64,000 bases of DNA from Parachlamydiales bacterium (GCA_020051075.1 JAGVJP010000005.1:18663-82662), one strand, 5' to 3'; shown: positions 9,120 through 18,212, counted from the first letter of the stretch. Notes: generated from the sequence alone by a model not told the origin. Made by a program: numbers and translations.

Positions 9120-10292
9120 ATGATTCGCAAGTATCACCTCATGACCCCAGGTCCAACAGAGATTCCCCCTGCAGTTCTCGCTGAATCGATTCTTCCAATC
9201 TTACATCACCGAACGCCTGAATTTCGCTTTATTTTGGGTGAATTGTCACAAAACCTTAAACAAATCTTTTTCACAAAGGAAGATATAATCATCCTGAGCG
9301 CCGGGGCAACAGGCGGGATGGAAGCTTGCATTGTTAATCTTACCGATCCAGGTGAAACGGTTTTAACTGTCTGCGGAGGAGTATTCGGTGAAAGATGGGC
9401 AAAAATAGCAGAAAGCCTCGAAAGAAAAGTGATACACATTGATGTTCCTTGGAATGAACCGGTAAATCCGAAGGAAATTGAGCAAAAATTAAAAGAAAAT
9501 CCCGAAATCAAACTAATAACAACAACATTATGCGAAACATCAACAGGAGTAGAACACCCAATAAAAGCGATTGCTGAAATAGCCAATAAGACAGAGGCCC
9601 TGATTGTCGTAGATGCTGTAAGCGGCTTATGTGCTTGTGAGTTCAAAATGGATGAGTGGGGAATAGACGCTGTTGTCGGAAGCACACAAAAAGGGTTGAT
9701 GTGTCCCCCAGGTTTATCGCTGATTGCATTATCAGAAAAAGCTAAACATTCCATGAAAGCAAAAAAATCCCCCAAATTTTTTTGGTCTTTTGAAAAAGCT
9801 TTGGAGTGCATCCATACTCATTCCTTGCCAGAGACTCCTTACACACCGAATATCTCTTTGATTATTGAATTAAATAAGGCCGTAAAAATGATCCTCGCGG
9901 AAGGTATAGAAGCTGTCTGGGAAAGGCACCAACAGCTAATGGGTGCCACAAGAGATGGAATTAAAGCAATGGGACTCAAACTCTTTGTCGAGGAGGGATA
10001 TAGTCCTGTTGTGACAACCATCCACTCTCCTGACGGAGTCAAAAGCTCAGATATTATTAAAAAGATGCGCTGTGAATGGGGTGTCGCGCTCGTGGGCGGC
10101 CAAGAAAAACTCAAGGAAAAGATCTTTAGAATCGGCCATATTGGCTATTGCGATAGAGGGGATATATTGATGACCCTAGCGATTTTAGAAATCGTGTTAA
10201 CAAGTTTGCAAGTTCCTATCCATTTAGGGGCCGGAGTCAGAGCAGCGCAAGAATTCTTCCTTAAACAACTAATCAGTGATCCATATGCATAA
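9120..10292 (+). CDS. Class V aminotransferase (serine/phosphoserine-type)
   Basis: 390 residues, PLP enzyme of the alanine-glyoxylate/serine-pyruvate group. Hallmarks: MTPGPTEIPP at the N-terminus, LSAGATGGMEA (phosphate binding), VDAVSGLCACEF with the cofactor Asp, and STQKGLMCPPGL holding the Schiff-base Lys (~195). It overlaps the SerA-like gene. Pairs of this class V type with a short SerA occur in Thermotoga and several anaerobes, where the aminotransferase is thought to stand in for SerC and make phosphoserine; that role is inferred here. Alternative: serine-glyoxylate aminotransferase. The gene is clearly AT-richer than its surroundings. Confidence 0.85.
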   Translation: MIRKYHLMTPGPTEIPPAVLAESILPILHHRTPEFRFILGELSQNLKQIFFTKEDIIILSAGATGGMEACIVNLTDPGETVLTVCGGVFGERWAKIAESLERKVIHIDVPWNEPVNPKEIEQKLKENPEIKLITTTLCETSTGVEHPIKAIAEIANKTEALIVVDAVSGLCACEFKMDEWGIDAVVGSTQKGLMCPPGLSLIALSEKAKHSMKAKKSPKFFWSFEKALECIHTHSLPETPYTPNISLIIELNKAVKMILAEGIEAVWERHQQLMGATRDGIKAMGLKLFVEEGYSPVVTTIHSPDGVKSSDIIKKMRCEWGVALVGGQEKLKEKIFRIGHIGYCDRGDILMTLAILEIVLTSLQVPIHLGAGVRAAQEFFLKQLISDPYA

Positions 10293-11226
10293 AATAATGA
10301 TTGCAGACAAAATCGATCAAGAAGGGATAGAGATTTTAAAGAAATCTCTATTTTTCGAATTAAGAATAGATGATAAAATCTCGCGGGCAGAACTATTAAG
10401 TTGCATCGGAGACTATCATGTCCTAGTGGTTCGCTCGAGAACAAAGGTTGATGAAGAACTCATCCGAGCAGGAAAGAACCTAAAAATCATTGCCAGAGCA
10501 GGCGTTGGGCTCGATAATATCGACGTTCCAATTGCACTAGAACACGGAATCAGAATTCTAAATGTAGAAGATAAAAACAGCATTTCTGTGGCAGAACACA
10601 CGATAGGATTGCTCATTGCTCTAGCTAGACATATCCCACAAACTCATAGAAAATTGAAAAACAATGTTTGGGAACGTGAGAACTTCATCGGAATCGAAAT
10701 TAACAATAAAACACTGGGTGTCATTGGTTTAGGAAGAATTGGATCAGAAGTAACAAAACGGGCCCAAGCGATGGGAATGCAGGTCGTTGCATATGACCCT
10801 TACTGCAGTGATAGCCATGCAAAAGAGCTTGGTGTTAGACAAGTGACGTTACATGACCTCCTAGCAAACTCCGATTTCTTGACTATTCATATTCCAAAAA
10901 ATGCAGAAACGACAGATCTTATTTCCCACCGGGAGTTTCAATGTTGTAAAAAAGGGATTCGAGTGATCAACACAGCGAGAGGGGGAATAATCAATGAAGC
11001 TGCCTTATTACAAGCAATCGTCGATGGAACTGTTTCTGGAGCTGCTTTAGATGTATTTGAAAATGAACCAAATATCAAAAAAGAATTTCTAATTTTCAAC
11101 CAAATCATTCTCACTCCGCATATTGCGGGAAATACCCAAGAGGCACAAACCAGGATAGCGATTTCAATTGCACATCAAATCGTCAACGTATTCGAGACTG
11201 AACCACTTCTTTCAATGCTGAAGTGA
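10285..11226 (+). CDS. serA: Short-form D-3-phosphoglycerate dehydrogenase (SerA-like)
   Basis: About 313 residues from ATG 10285 (GTG 10276 is in frame and possible). It is a D-2-hydroxyacid dehydrogenase without ACT domain. NAD-binding GVIGLGRIGSEV (~150) and the catalytic Arg in NTARGG, Glu in the DVFENEP region and His in LTPHIAGNT are all present. The substrate loop RSRTKVDEELI and ARAGVGLDNID favour phosphoglycerate over lactate-type substrates. It lacks the regulatory domain, so serine feedback is not expected. Its 3' end overlaps the convergent aminotransferase by 44 bases. Confidence 0.85.
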   Translation: MHKIMIADKIDQEGIEILKKSLFFELRIDDKISRAELLSCIGDYHVLVVRSRTKVDEELIRAGKNLKIIARAGVGLDNIDVPIALEHGIRILNVEDKNSISVAEHTIGLLIALARHIPQTHRKLKNNVWERENFIGIEINNKTLGVIGLGRIGSEVTKRAQAMGMQVVAYDPYCSDSHAKELGVRQVTLHDLLANSDFLTIHIPKNAETTDLISHREFQCCKKGIRVINTARGGIINEAALLQAIVDGTVSGAALDVFENEPNIKKEFLIFNQIILTPHIAGNTQEAQTRIAISIAHQIVNVFETEPLLSMLK

Positions 11227-12355
11227 TCATTTGGTTTTCTTCATTTTTTCTAGAAGCGATACGGATAAAATTACCCTTTAAACCAATTTTGTCTCGACAT
11301 GAACGGCAATAAATTCCATGATCCAATAACAACCGAAATGTCATCTCATCAGGCTCTAGAGAATTTAACAATTCAATCAAAAAAAAGTTTGCTTTACTTG
11401 GATAAATTTTGATTTCTGGTATTTTTTTTAATAATTCGTAAAAGTTTCTCGTTTCTTTAATATACCTTACCCTAATTTTTTCATATTTCTCCAAGAAAGA
11501 TTGATCAGCTAAAAGACGGAAAAAATACTCTGCTAAACTAGAAACATTCCATAAATAACCATGTCTTAGAAGGTGATCAACCTTTTCTTTTGCCATCAGT
11601 GCATAACCGGCTCTTATCCCAGCAATACCAAAATCTTTAGAAAAACTCTTGACGATGATAACGTTGGGATATTTTTCGACGAAAGAACCATAACTCAATG
11701 GATTCATCTCATCATTTTCATAAGCAAAGTGAATAAAACTTTCATCTATGATGACTTGCTCAACATCCTTTAAATCTTTTAAGAGTTCTTCGAGATCATT
11801 TTTAGGGATATATCCGCCATCGGGGTTGTTAGGAGTAATGAAAACAACTGTATCGGGTTTTTCTTGTTTGACTTTTTTTAGATATATTTCTTTATCTAAA
11901 ACAAAATCTTCGTTTTTATCCAAATAGTTATAAACTATCTCGACATTAGGAAATACGAATTCATAATATGGCGAAAAAGTCGGTAAATTGATTAATATTT
12001 TTCTCCTTGTGAAATTGTGAATCAGTGCCTGGATGATTTCAGTGGCTCCATTTCCGATAAAGACATTATTCGAAGAAACTTGCAAAGTAGTGGCCAAAAT
12101 TGAGCCAATAATCCTATTCTGGGACGGATAAAATTCCAGAACCTCTTTTAATCTATTGTTTAAAATTAAATCATTATATAGATATTCAAAAAAAAGCTCT
12201 GTCGCATAGGGATTTGATAAAAAACAGGCATCTATCTTAATTTCAAGGCCCTCAATTTCGGATTTTAGAGATGAAATGCTCGGAGAATGAGAACCAGCCT
12301 TTTCCTTTAATAATCTCAATTGGTTTTCAATATTTTTTTTATCTTGATTATGCAC
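11183..12355 (-). CDS. Class I/II aminotransferase (HisC/CobD-like)
   Basis: 390 residues, fold-type I PLP enzyme. VFIGNGATEIIQAL (cofactor phosphate), FITPNNPDGGYIP, IDESFIHF (Asp for the pyridine N) and IIVKSFSKDFGIAGIRAGY with the Schiff-base Lys are intact. It has an extra coiled-coil-like N-terminal ~45 residues (KKNIENQLRLLKEKAGS) before the core. It overlaps the upstream phosphatase gene by 8 bases. It resembles histidinol-phosphate and threonine-phosphate decarboxylase relatives, but no His or cobalamin genes are nearby. The true amino donor and substrate are unknown; a phosphorylated amino acid is likely. Confidence 0.8.
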   Translation of the reverse strand: MHNQDKKNIENQLRLLKEKAGSHSPSISSLKSEIEGLEIKIDACFLSNPYATELFFEYLYNDLILNNRLKEVLEFYPSQNRIIGSILATTLQVSSNNVFIGNGATEIIQALIHNFTRRKILINLPTFSPYYEFVFPNVEIVYNYLDKNEDFVLDKEIYLKKVKQEKPDTVVFITPNNPDGGYIPKNDLEELLKDLKDVEQVIIDESFIHFAYENDEMNPLSYGSFVEKYPNVIIVKSFSKDFGIAGIRAGYALMAKEKVDHLLRHGYLWNVSSLAEYFFRLLADQSFLEKYEKIRVRYIKETRNFYELLKKIPEIKIYPSKANFFLIELLNSLEPDEMTFRLLLDHGIYCRSCRDKIGLKGNFIRIASRKNEENQMITSALKEVVQSRIR

Positions 12356-13502
12356 TCCCCCTCCTTTCTGAATCGAAAAAGTCTAACAAAAAGCTACACG
12401 AATTAAGAATATCCAACGATTTTTCAATCGATTGGTCGATGAATCCTCTTCGAAGTTTCAATTCTATTTTATTTGAAAGAAACCCCGGAGAAATTTGTTG
12501 CAAAGTCGGTTGCACAATCCAAGTATCAAGTTGTTGATTAGACGATAATAAAGCAACAAGATCTTCTTGTTGTTTTGGCAAATCTAAACGGGCAATCCAA
12601 AGCTTGTTTTGACCAAATTCTAACATGGGAAGATCTCCATTGCTATCACCCGCTACTAAATAAGGGGACTTACCCACCCACTGAAATATCTTTGCAATTT
12701 TACCATAAGACAATGCAATTGGAGGCACGAGTAATGATGTGATTCTGTACTGTTCTAGAACACCTGGATCCAGGTCGCCATATCTGGAATTCTCATACAA
12801 TAAATAGTTGTCTTTGTATGTTTTTTTATCTTTTCCAATCAACAAAGTATCGATTCCGATGACATGGCTTGCCATAAGAAACTTCTTAAAGCCCTCTTGG
12901 AAAAGAAAATGATTCAATGCTTTTATCAATACCCATCTTACTGACCATGTATTTGTGCTTGAAATAACCCAAACATCGTATGCATGCTCAAGGAGAATGC
13001 CAACCAATTCGATCATTTCTGGATAAAAGTAAGGACGCAATGTGGTTGGTTTCCCCTCTACGTTAAAGACATTTTCATACATTTCGTCGCTTTGAAAAGC
13101 AAGTTCGGTTGCTTCAACAACATCTAAAGGAGTTAACCCATGAAGAATTTGCACAGCCCAAGCATGGGGGACGGATTCTTTAGCTTTATCCAAATAATGG
13201 GAAGAAGCAGCAACGATAAGTTTTTGGTAATAGTCATAAAGAGAATCATTCCTTCTCAAAGAGACTATTTCATTGCCAAGAAAAAAGTCAGGGGAAATAA
13301 CCTCTGGAATGTTTCCCGCGCTTATCTTTCCTGTGACTTCTAAAACCCTAAAAGTTGCTTCACCAATATCTCCGCATAAAATAGTATTGTCCATATCCAA
13401 GACCACAGGCAATCCCTGACCCGACCTTTGTTCAATCAGAGATTCAAGCCTCAGTTTGACGTCCGGATGCCATCCTGGTTTCTTGAGAGTGACTTTCTTC
13501 AT
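12348..13502 (-). CDS. HAD-superfamily phosphatase, SerB-like
   Basis: 384 residues. HAD motif I is VVLDMDNTILCGD (~33-45), motif II VWVISSTNTW (~180) and motif III/IV VAGDSNGDLPML (~294), the arrangement of phosphoserine phosphatase-type enzymes with a long helical cap between I and II. It is larger than SerB (~220 residues). A strong GGATGGGG site precedes the ATG. It overlaps the aminotransferase downstream and faces tsaD across a 137-bp divergent gap. With the opposing SerA and class V aminotransferase it could close a phosphoserine pathway; phosphocholine-type or other small phosphate esters are alternatives. Confidence 0.78.
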   Translation of the reverse strand: MKKVTLKKPGWHPDVKLRLESLIEQRSGQGLPVVLDMDNTILCGDIGEATFRVLEVTGKISAGNIPEVISPDFFLGNEIVSLRRNDSLYDYYQKLIVAASSHYLDKAKESVPHAWAVQILHGLTPLDVVEATELAFQSDEMYENVFNVEGKPTTLRPYFYPEMIELVGILLEHAYDVWVISSTNTWSVRWVLIKALNHFLFQEGFKKFLMASHVIGIDTLLIGKDKKTYKDNYLLYENSRYGDLDPGVLEQYRITSLLVPPIALSYGKIAKIFQWVGKSPYLVAGDSNGDLPMLEFGQNKLWIARLDLPKQQEDLVALLSSNQQLDTWIVQPTLQQISPGFLSNKIELKLRRGFIDQSIEKSLDILNSCSFLLDFFDSERRGSA

Positions 13503-13639
13503 GCCCCATCCTATTTCCCTGATTCTACCAACCTCAAATTGACCTGTCTAATACAATTTCAATAGATCCCTTTTTACTGGCAAATATGAGTGATCTTTGG
13601 CATGATGTAAGCTAAATTCTCACAATTTTCCACTTTTTT

Positions 13640-14665
13640 ATGTTAGTTCTAGGGATTGAAAGTACATGTGACGAAACTGCCTGTGCCATTGTACAGGACG
13701 GCAAACATATCCTTTCCAACGTCATTTCTTCTCAGATTGACCTCCACAAAGAATATGGAGGCGTTGTACCCGAACTCGCATGTCGGAGGCATATCGACAT
13801 CATCATGCCGATCATCGATCAAGCCCTTTCTGAGGCCAAACTTTCCATAGAAGACATTGATTTGATCGCAGTCGCTCATGGACCTGGCCTCATCGGCCCG
13901 CTTTTGATTGGACTCAACACCGCAAAAGCGCTGGCGTTTGGATTAAATAAACCTTTCATCGGTGTCAATCATATTGAAGCCCACCTCTACGCAGCGATGA
14001 TGTCGCTCGAGCAGCCTCTCGGCTTCCCCTGTTTAGGGGCAGTCCTTTCTGGTGGGCATACGTCCCTTGTACGGATTAACGCCTTAGGCAACTATCAGCT
14101 CATCAGCCAGACCGTCGATGATGCCATTGGAGAAGCGTTTGATAAAGTCGCCAAAATGTTGGGTCTCTACTATCCCGGCGGCCCTGAAATTGAAAAGCTT
14201 GCCTTGAAAGGAGACCCCTTTCGCTTCCCCTACCGCGGTGGACAGATCAAAGGAAAGCCTTTAGATTTTTCCTTCAGTGGATTGAAGACTGCTGTTCTCT
14301 ATTCGATCAAAGCTCTCTACCCTTCTTATGCATCAGATTTCCCCCTCAGCGACCAGGAACGCAATGATATTGCCGCTTCTTTCCAGCGAGCAGCTTGTGA
14401 AGACGTCCTCAAGAAGACTTTGTCGGCAGCCGCAGAATGCCAAGCTAGAGCCATCATCTTTGGAGGTGGAGTCACCAACAATCGCTATCTAAGGGAGCTC
14501 TTCAACAAAGCAGAAACATCGATGCCGTTGATCTGGCCGCCGGCAGGACTCAGCCTGGATAATGCTGCCATGATCGCTGGCTTAGGGTACCACACCTTCC
14601 AACGAGAGGGTAGAGGCGATCCCTTTACCCTAGACCCCCTCGCCCGCATCCCATTCAGCGCATGA
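13640..14665 (+). CDS. tsaD: tRNA threonylcarbamoyladenosine synthase subunit TsaD
   Basis: 341 residues, the universal Kae1/YgjD family that transfers the threonylcarbamoyl group to A37 of ANN-decoding tRNAs together with TsaB and TsaE. The N-terminal GIESTCDETACAI, the metal-binding HIEAH (~111-115), LSGGHTSL, DDAIGEAFDK and YYPGGPEIEKLA blocks are all typical. It ends six bases before a family A inverted repeat. TsaB and TsaE genes are not in the window. Confidence 0.97.
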   Translation: MLVLGIESTCDETACAIVQDGKHILSNVISSQIDLHKEYGGVVPELACRRHIDIIMPIIDQALSEAKLSIEDIDLIAVAHGPGLIGPLLIGLNTAKALAFGLNKPFIGVNHIEAHLYAAMMSLEQPLGFPCLGAVLSGGHTSLVRINALGNYQLISQTVDDAIGEAFDKVAKMLGLYYPGGPEIEKLALKGDPFRFPYRGGQIKGKPLDFSFSGLKTAVLYSIKALYPSYASDFPLSDQERNDIAASFQRAACEDVLKKTLSAAAECQARAIIFGGGVTNNRYLRELFNKAETSMPLIWPPAGLSLDNAAMIAGLGYHTFQREGRGDPFTLDPLARIPFSA

Positions 14666-14670
14666 ACACC

Positions 14671-14917
14671 GACAGGATAAGCAAAAAGGCAAAAACAGGA
14701 TAGGTAAGATCGCTTCGCGGTAGGATAGGCAGGATAGGGAAGATAAATTGGATGAAATCTATTCTTTTATTTTTTCTCTTTATTTTGCCTAATTTTCTAT
14801 CATCCCTATCCTGCCTATCCTACCGCGAAGCGATCCTGCCTATCCTGTTTTTATGGTTGTGGCAAGTTGCGATCTTCGATCTTGCCTATCCTGTTTTTGC
14901 CCTTTTTGCTTATCCTG
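14671..14917. repeat. Family A inverted-repeat element, copy 1
   Basis: Left arm about 14671-14745, right arm about 14795-14917. Both are built from AGGATAGGC-like units around GCTTCGCGG (left) or its complement (right). The right arm carries an extra ~45 bases (about 14852-14896). The central loop, read on the minus strand, nearly matches the loops of the copies at 18 kb and 46 kb, so this copy is the same element in the opposite orientation. The 64-codon frame inside it is not a gene. Confidence 0.88.
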
Positions 14918-15001
14918 AGTTCATGAGAGATTCAAGTTGCTATTAATCAGCAATTTTCCTAATATATTCATTTTAACACTCATTGAACCGGAGCAAACCC
15001 G

Positions 15002-15157
15002 ATGGCAAGCAAACGTGAAAAAATAAAGATGAAGAGCTCTAAAAGCTTTTTCCACTACTTCACCACAAAAAACAAGACTAAAACTCCTGGAAGGTTAGAG
15101 CTAATGAAATATGACCCAGTTGTTCGGGAACATGTTCCATTCAAAGAAACTAAATAA
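15002..15157 (+). CDS. rpmG: 50S ribosomal protein L33
   Basis: 51 residues, [16 protein letters not shown]... ending in FKETK. It has the family pattern: basic start, an aromatic [11 protein letters not shown] block, then RLELMKYDP and REHVPF. A GGAG site precedes the ATG. The zinc-binding cysteines found in some L33 proteins are absent, as in other Cys-minus L33. It is followed after 22 bases by the Lol-type permease, the same order that I recall in Chlamydia (L33, permease, ATPase), which supports the chlamydial assignment. Confidence 0.93.
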   Translation: MASKREKIKMKSSKSFFHYFTTKNKTKTPGRLELMKYDPVVREHVPFKETK

Positions 15158-15179
15158 CACCTCTCCTTTTTAAATTTCT

Positions 15180-17318
15180 ATGTTTGAGCTCTCTGTCGCT
15201 AGCAAATACCTCATCCCTCGCAAGCGACAGCTCTCAGTTTCTATTATCAGCTTGATTTCTGTTCTTGTGATCGCACTTGTCGTTTGGCTGATTGTTGTTT
15301 TCTTTTCAGTGACAAACGGTTTAGAGAAAAATTGGATCTCCAAACTGATCACCTTAACAGCACCTGTCAGGGTCACCCCAACCGACGCCTATTACAATTC
15401 CTATTACTACCTCATCGATACAATCAGCGATGACTCTAACTATTCCTCTAAGACCATTGGAGAGAAATTGGAGGCAGCATCGACTGATCCTTACAATCCC
15501 GATGTCGATGAAGAAATCCCTGCATTTTGGCCAGAGCCAGACCAACATTCTGATGGCAGCGTGAAAGACTTGGTGAAAATCCTTTACCAATCTATCGACC
15601 AGGTCGGAGGGGCCTCACAACTCCGTGCTAAAGAGTTTCAGATGACAGGGACCCACATCAGTCTACAGCTTCACCGTTATGCAGCCAAAATCCAAGGACA
15701 TAACATTTTTGGCTCCACAGCACATTCGGAACTCTCCTATCCCGCCTATCTCGGCAATTTTGAGTCTGACAACACCCCGCTCAAAAATACGCTTTTGCCC
15801 GTCACCGAAGCAGACCTCACTAATTTTCTTACGCAAATGCACGATTTGAATCAAAACTTTCCGGATGAAATCGGAAGACATGACCAGGCGATGACCCCAG
15901 AGCAGATCAATGGACAAATCAACAACTTCATGGACTTGATTGACATTAGACGTTTGAAAACACGGTTGCCACACTGGACGATCCCGCGAACATTACTCCC
16001 TCTCAATTGTCGGTGGGATGCTTGCGCTGTTGTCAACCAAGATAAAATCCTCAGAATCGTGATTCCGCAGCAAGCCAACGAAAATGAGGCTGTCCACAAA
16101 TACATGGAAGAGCAAGGGTTGAAGTCACTCATCGGACAGCTTATCATCGAAGAGGGTGAACCTCATTTCACCTCTAATCATGGTGTCACACAGGCATTAT
16201 CGCAAAGGGTTCCCATCTCCCTCGCAGGCGGAAGCGTCTTATCAGCTGAACTGGATAAAGAGTCCCTGAAGACAGCCCATCGACCTGAAAACGTCCAGTT
16301 TAATGTATCGGCGGCTATCCAAGGCACAATGATGAAAGGGGAAATCCCCTATCGCAATTTAGAGATTGACTTAGCAACTGTCACCGACAGAAGCTCTCCT
16401 CCATGGGTGCACCAAGTCCAATCAGACAAAGGAATGGGAGAACTCGTGCTGCCCCGGAACGAATTGGGAGGAGAAGGCGTCATCCTCCCCAAAAACTTCA
16501 AAGATGCCGGTGTTCTCTTAGGCGACAGAGGGACCCTTAGCTATTTTGCCCCAACGACAAGTGTTCTACAAGAACAACTCATCCCTATCTATGTCGCCGG
16601 ATTTTATGATCCAGGGCTCATCCCGATTGGAGGAAAATTCATCTTAGCAAACCCTGAAACAACGGCTCTGATACGAGGATCGCACCAACAAGACAATAAA
16701 CTCGATATCACAAATGGGGTTAACATCCGCCTGTCTTCACTAGATCAAGCTGTTTCGATCAAAGAAAAGCTGCAGGAAGCGTTGAAAAACAGAGGGATTG
16801 CACGTTATTGGACTGTCGAATCGTACAAAGACTATGAATTCACTAAAGAGATCATGCAGGAGCTGCAGAGTCAAAAACATCTGTTTATGCTGATCGCTAT
16901 CGTCATTATCCTCGTTGCCTGCTCAAATATCATCTCAATGCTGATCATCTTAGTAAACGATAAAAAAATTGAGATCGGAATCCTCCGTTCGATGGGGGCA
17001 ACTTCTGCGAGCATCGCGCTCATCTTTGGATCTGCCGGCGCCATCATTGGAATTCTGGGAAGTGCGATAGGGATTACTGCTGCGATCATCACCCTGAACA
17101 ACCTCGACATTCTGATCGGTTGGTTGAGCCAAATGCAGGGGCACGAGATGTTCAGTTCATCCCTTTACGGCCAATTTCTCCCCAGTGAATTAAGCTTCGA
17201 AGCGCTTGCTTTCGTCCTGGGTGCCACCGTAGCAATTTCACTTCTCGCAGGCATTGTCCCTGCTGTTAAAGCTTGCATGTTGAAGCCTTCTCAAATACTA
17301 AGATCGGCAGGAGGTTAA
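15180..17318 (+). CDS. LolC/LolE-type ABC transporter permease, long form
   Basis: 712 residues. One transmembrane helix lies at ~18-45 (LISVLVIALVVWLIVVFF). A very long periplasmic domain (~46-565) follows, then three C-terminal helices at ~566-590, ~612-640 and ~678-703 with the FtsX-type EIGILRSMGATSASI loop between them. This is the MacB/LolC topology, but Gram-negative LolC/E are about 400 residues, so the periplasmic domain is over 250 residues larger. It forms an operon with the ATPase lolD, whose ATG follows the stop directly. Likely role: releasing lipoproteins from the inner membrane towards the outer membrane. Confidence 0.85.
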   Translation: MFELSVASKYLIPRKRQLSVSIISLISVLVIALVVWLIVVFFSVTNGLEKNWISKLITLTAPVRVTPTDAYYNSYYYLIDTISDDSNYSSKTIGEKLEAASTDPYNPDVDEEIPAFWPEPDQHSDGSVKDLVKILYQSIDQVGGASQLRAKEFQMTGTHISLQLHRYAAKIQGHNIFGSTAHSELSYPAYLGNFESDNTPLKNTLLPVTEADLTNFLTQMHDLNQNFPDEIGRHDQAMTPEQINGQINNFMDLIDIRRLKTRLPHWTIPRTLLPLNCRWDACAVVNQDKILRIVIPQQANENEAVHKYMEEQGLKSLIGQLIIEEGEPHFTSNHGVTQALSQRVPISLAGGSVLSAELDKESLKTAHRPENVQFNVSAAIQGTMMKGEIPYRNLEIDLATVTDRSSPPWVHQVQSDKGMGELVLPRNELGGEGVILPKNFKDAGVLLGDRGTLSYFAPTTSVLQEQLIPIYVAGFYDPGLIPIGGKFILANPETTALIRGSHQQDNKLDITNGVNIRLSSLDQAVSIKEKLQEALKNRGIARYWTVESYKDYEFTKEIMQELQSQKHLFMLIAIVIILVACSNIISMLIILVNDKKIEIGILRSMGATSASIALIFGSAGAIIGILGSAIGITAAIITLNNLDILIGWLSQMQGHEMFSSSLYGQFLPSELSFEALAFVLGATVAISLLAGIVPAVKACMLKPSQILRSAGG

Positions 17319-18011
17319 ATGGAAGACAAACGCCCCCTCCTACAAGCCAACGAACTCTATAAGGCCTTTTACCATCCTAACATCGTCCAGATATTGAAGG
17401 GCATTTCACTTCAGGTACATGCCGGAGAATCAGTCGCCATTGTCGGGCGCTCTGGAGAAGGAAAAAGCACTTTACTTCAAATCCTCGGCACCTTAGAAGA
17501 CATCTGTCAAGGCTCCCTCGTCATTGATGGAGAAACAGTTTCCCCTTCAAATCGTGCAGGAATACGTAATCAGAAGATCGGCTTTGTCTTCCAATCGTTC
17601 CATCTCTTAGAAGACTACACCGCTTTTGAAAATGTGATCCTCCCTGCACGCATTGCTCGGAAACCCATCCATAAGCGAAGCGCCGCCTATCAAAGAGCCC
17701 TCCATTTGCTAGAAGAAGTGGGATTAGCCGATCGGGCCCATTTTCACACGAAATTGCTATCTGGAGGCGAAAAGCAGCGAGTCGCCTTGGCTAGAGCCAT
17801 GTGCAACGACCCCTGTTTGATTTTAGCCGACGAACCTTCAGGCAATCTAGACCACCAAACCGCTGGCATCATCCACGACATCCTTCTCAAATTTGGGAAT
17901 AACCCTGAAAAAGCCCTCGTCCTAGTCACCCATGACGACGAACTTGCCTCTCTTTGCTCGCACCGGTATGAACTCCGCGACGGTACACTGATGACCGACA
18001 AAACAGGATAG
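17319..18011 (+). CDS. lolD: Lipoprotein-releasing ABC transporter ATPase
   Basis: 230 residues. Walker A GRSGEGKST (~43-51), Q-loop VFQSFHLLEDY, signature LLSGGEKQRVALARA (~145-159), Walker B LILADEPSGNLDH and the switch His in VTHDDE are all present. The SD sequence GGAGG lies within the end of the permease gene, indicating coupled translation. The last codons (after LMT) and the TAG stop are provided by the family A repeat that starts at 17997, so the C-terminal tail DKTG is repeat-derived. Confidence 0.93.
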   Translation: MEDKRPLLQANELYKAFYHPNIVQILKGISLQVHAGESVAIVGRSGEGKSTLLQILGTLEDICQGSLVIDGETVSPSNRAGIRNQKIGFVFQSFHLLEDYTAFENVILPARIARKPIHKRSAAYQRALHLLEEVGLADRAHFHTKLLSGGEKQRVALARAMCNDPCLILADEPSGNLDHQTAGIIHDILLKFGNNPEKALVLVTHDDELASLCSHRYELRDGTLMTDKTG

Positions 18012-18186
18012 GCAGGATCGCTTCGCGGTAGGATAGGCAGGATAGAGAGGATAAATAAGATAGAATAGGCAAAATTAAGAGAAAAAACAAAAGAAAAAAT
18101 TTCATCCAATCTATCTTCCCTATCCTGCCTATCCTACCGCGAAGCGATCCTGCCTATCCTGTTTTGTCCCTTTTGCCTATCTTGTG
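17997..18186. repeat. Family A inverted-repeat element, copy 2
   Basis: Perfect 49-bp arms at 17997-18045 and 18120-18168 with a 74-base spacer, and further imperfect matching out to about 18186. The core is GCTTCGCGG. Both arms share the private variant GCGGTAGG where other copies have GCGGCAGG. The spacer closely resembles those of copies 1 (reversed) and 6. It overlaps the lolD stop codon on the left and lies just upstream of the probable dnaN promoter. Confidence 0.92.
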
Positions 18187-18212
18187 TTCTGTGTGTTCCT
18201 GATCGATTTCGC

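Noticed and set aside
14752..14946. Open frame of 64 codons with hydrophobic sequence
   Set aside because: It lies wholly inside family A copy 1 and its residues come from the repeated units; same-type frames occur in the other copies.
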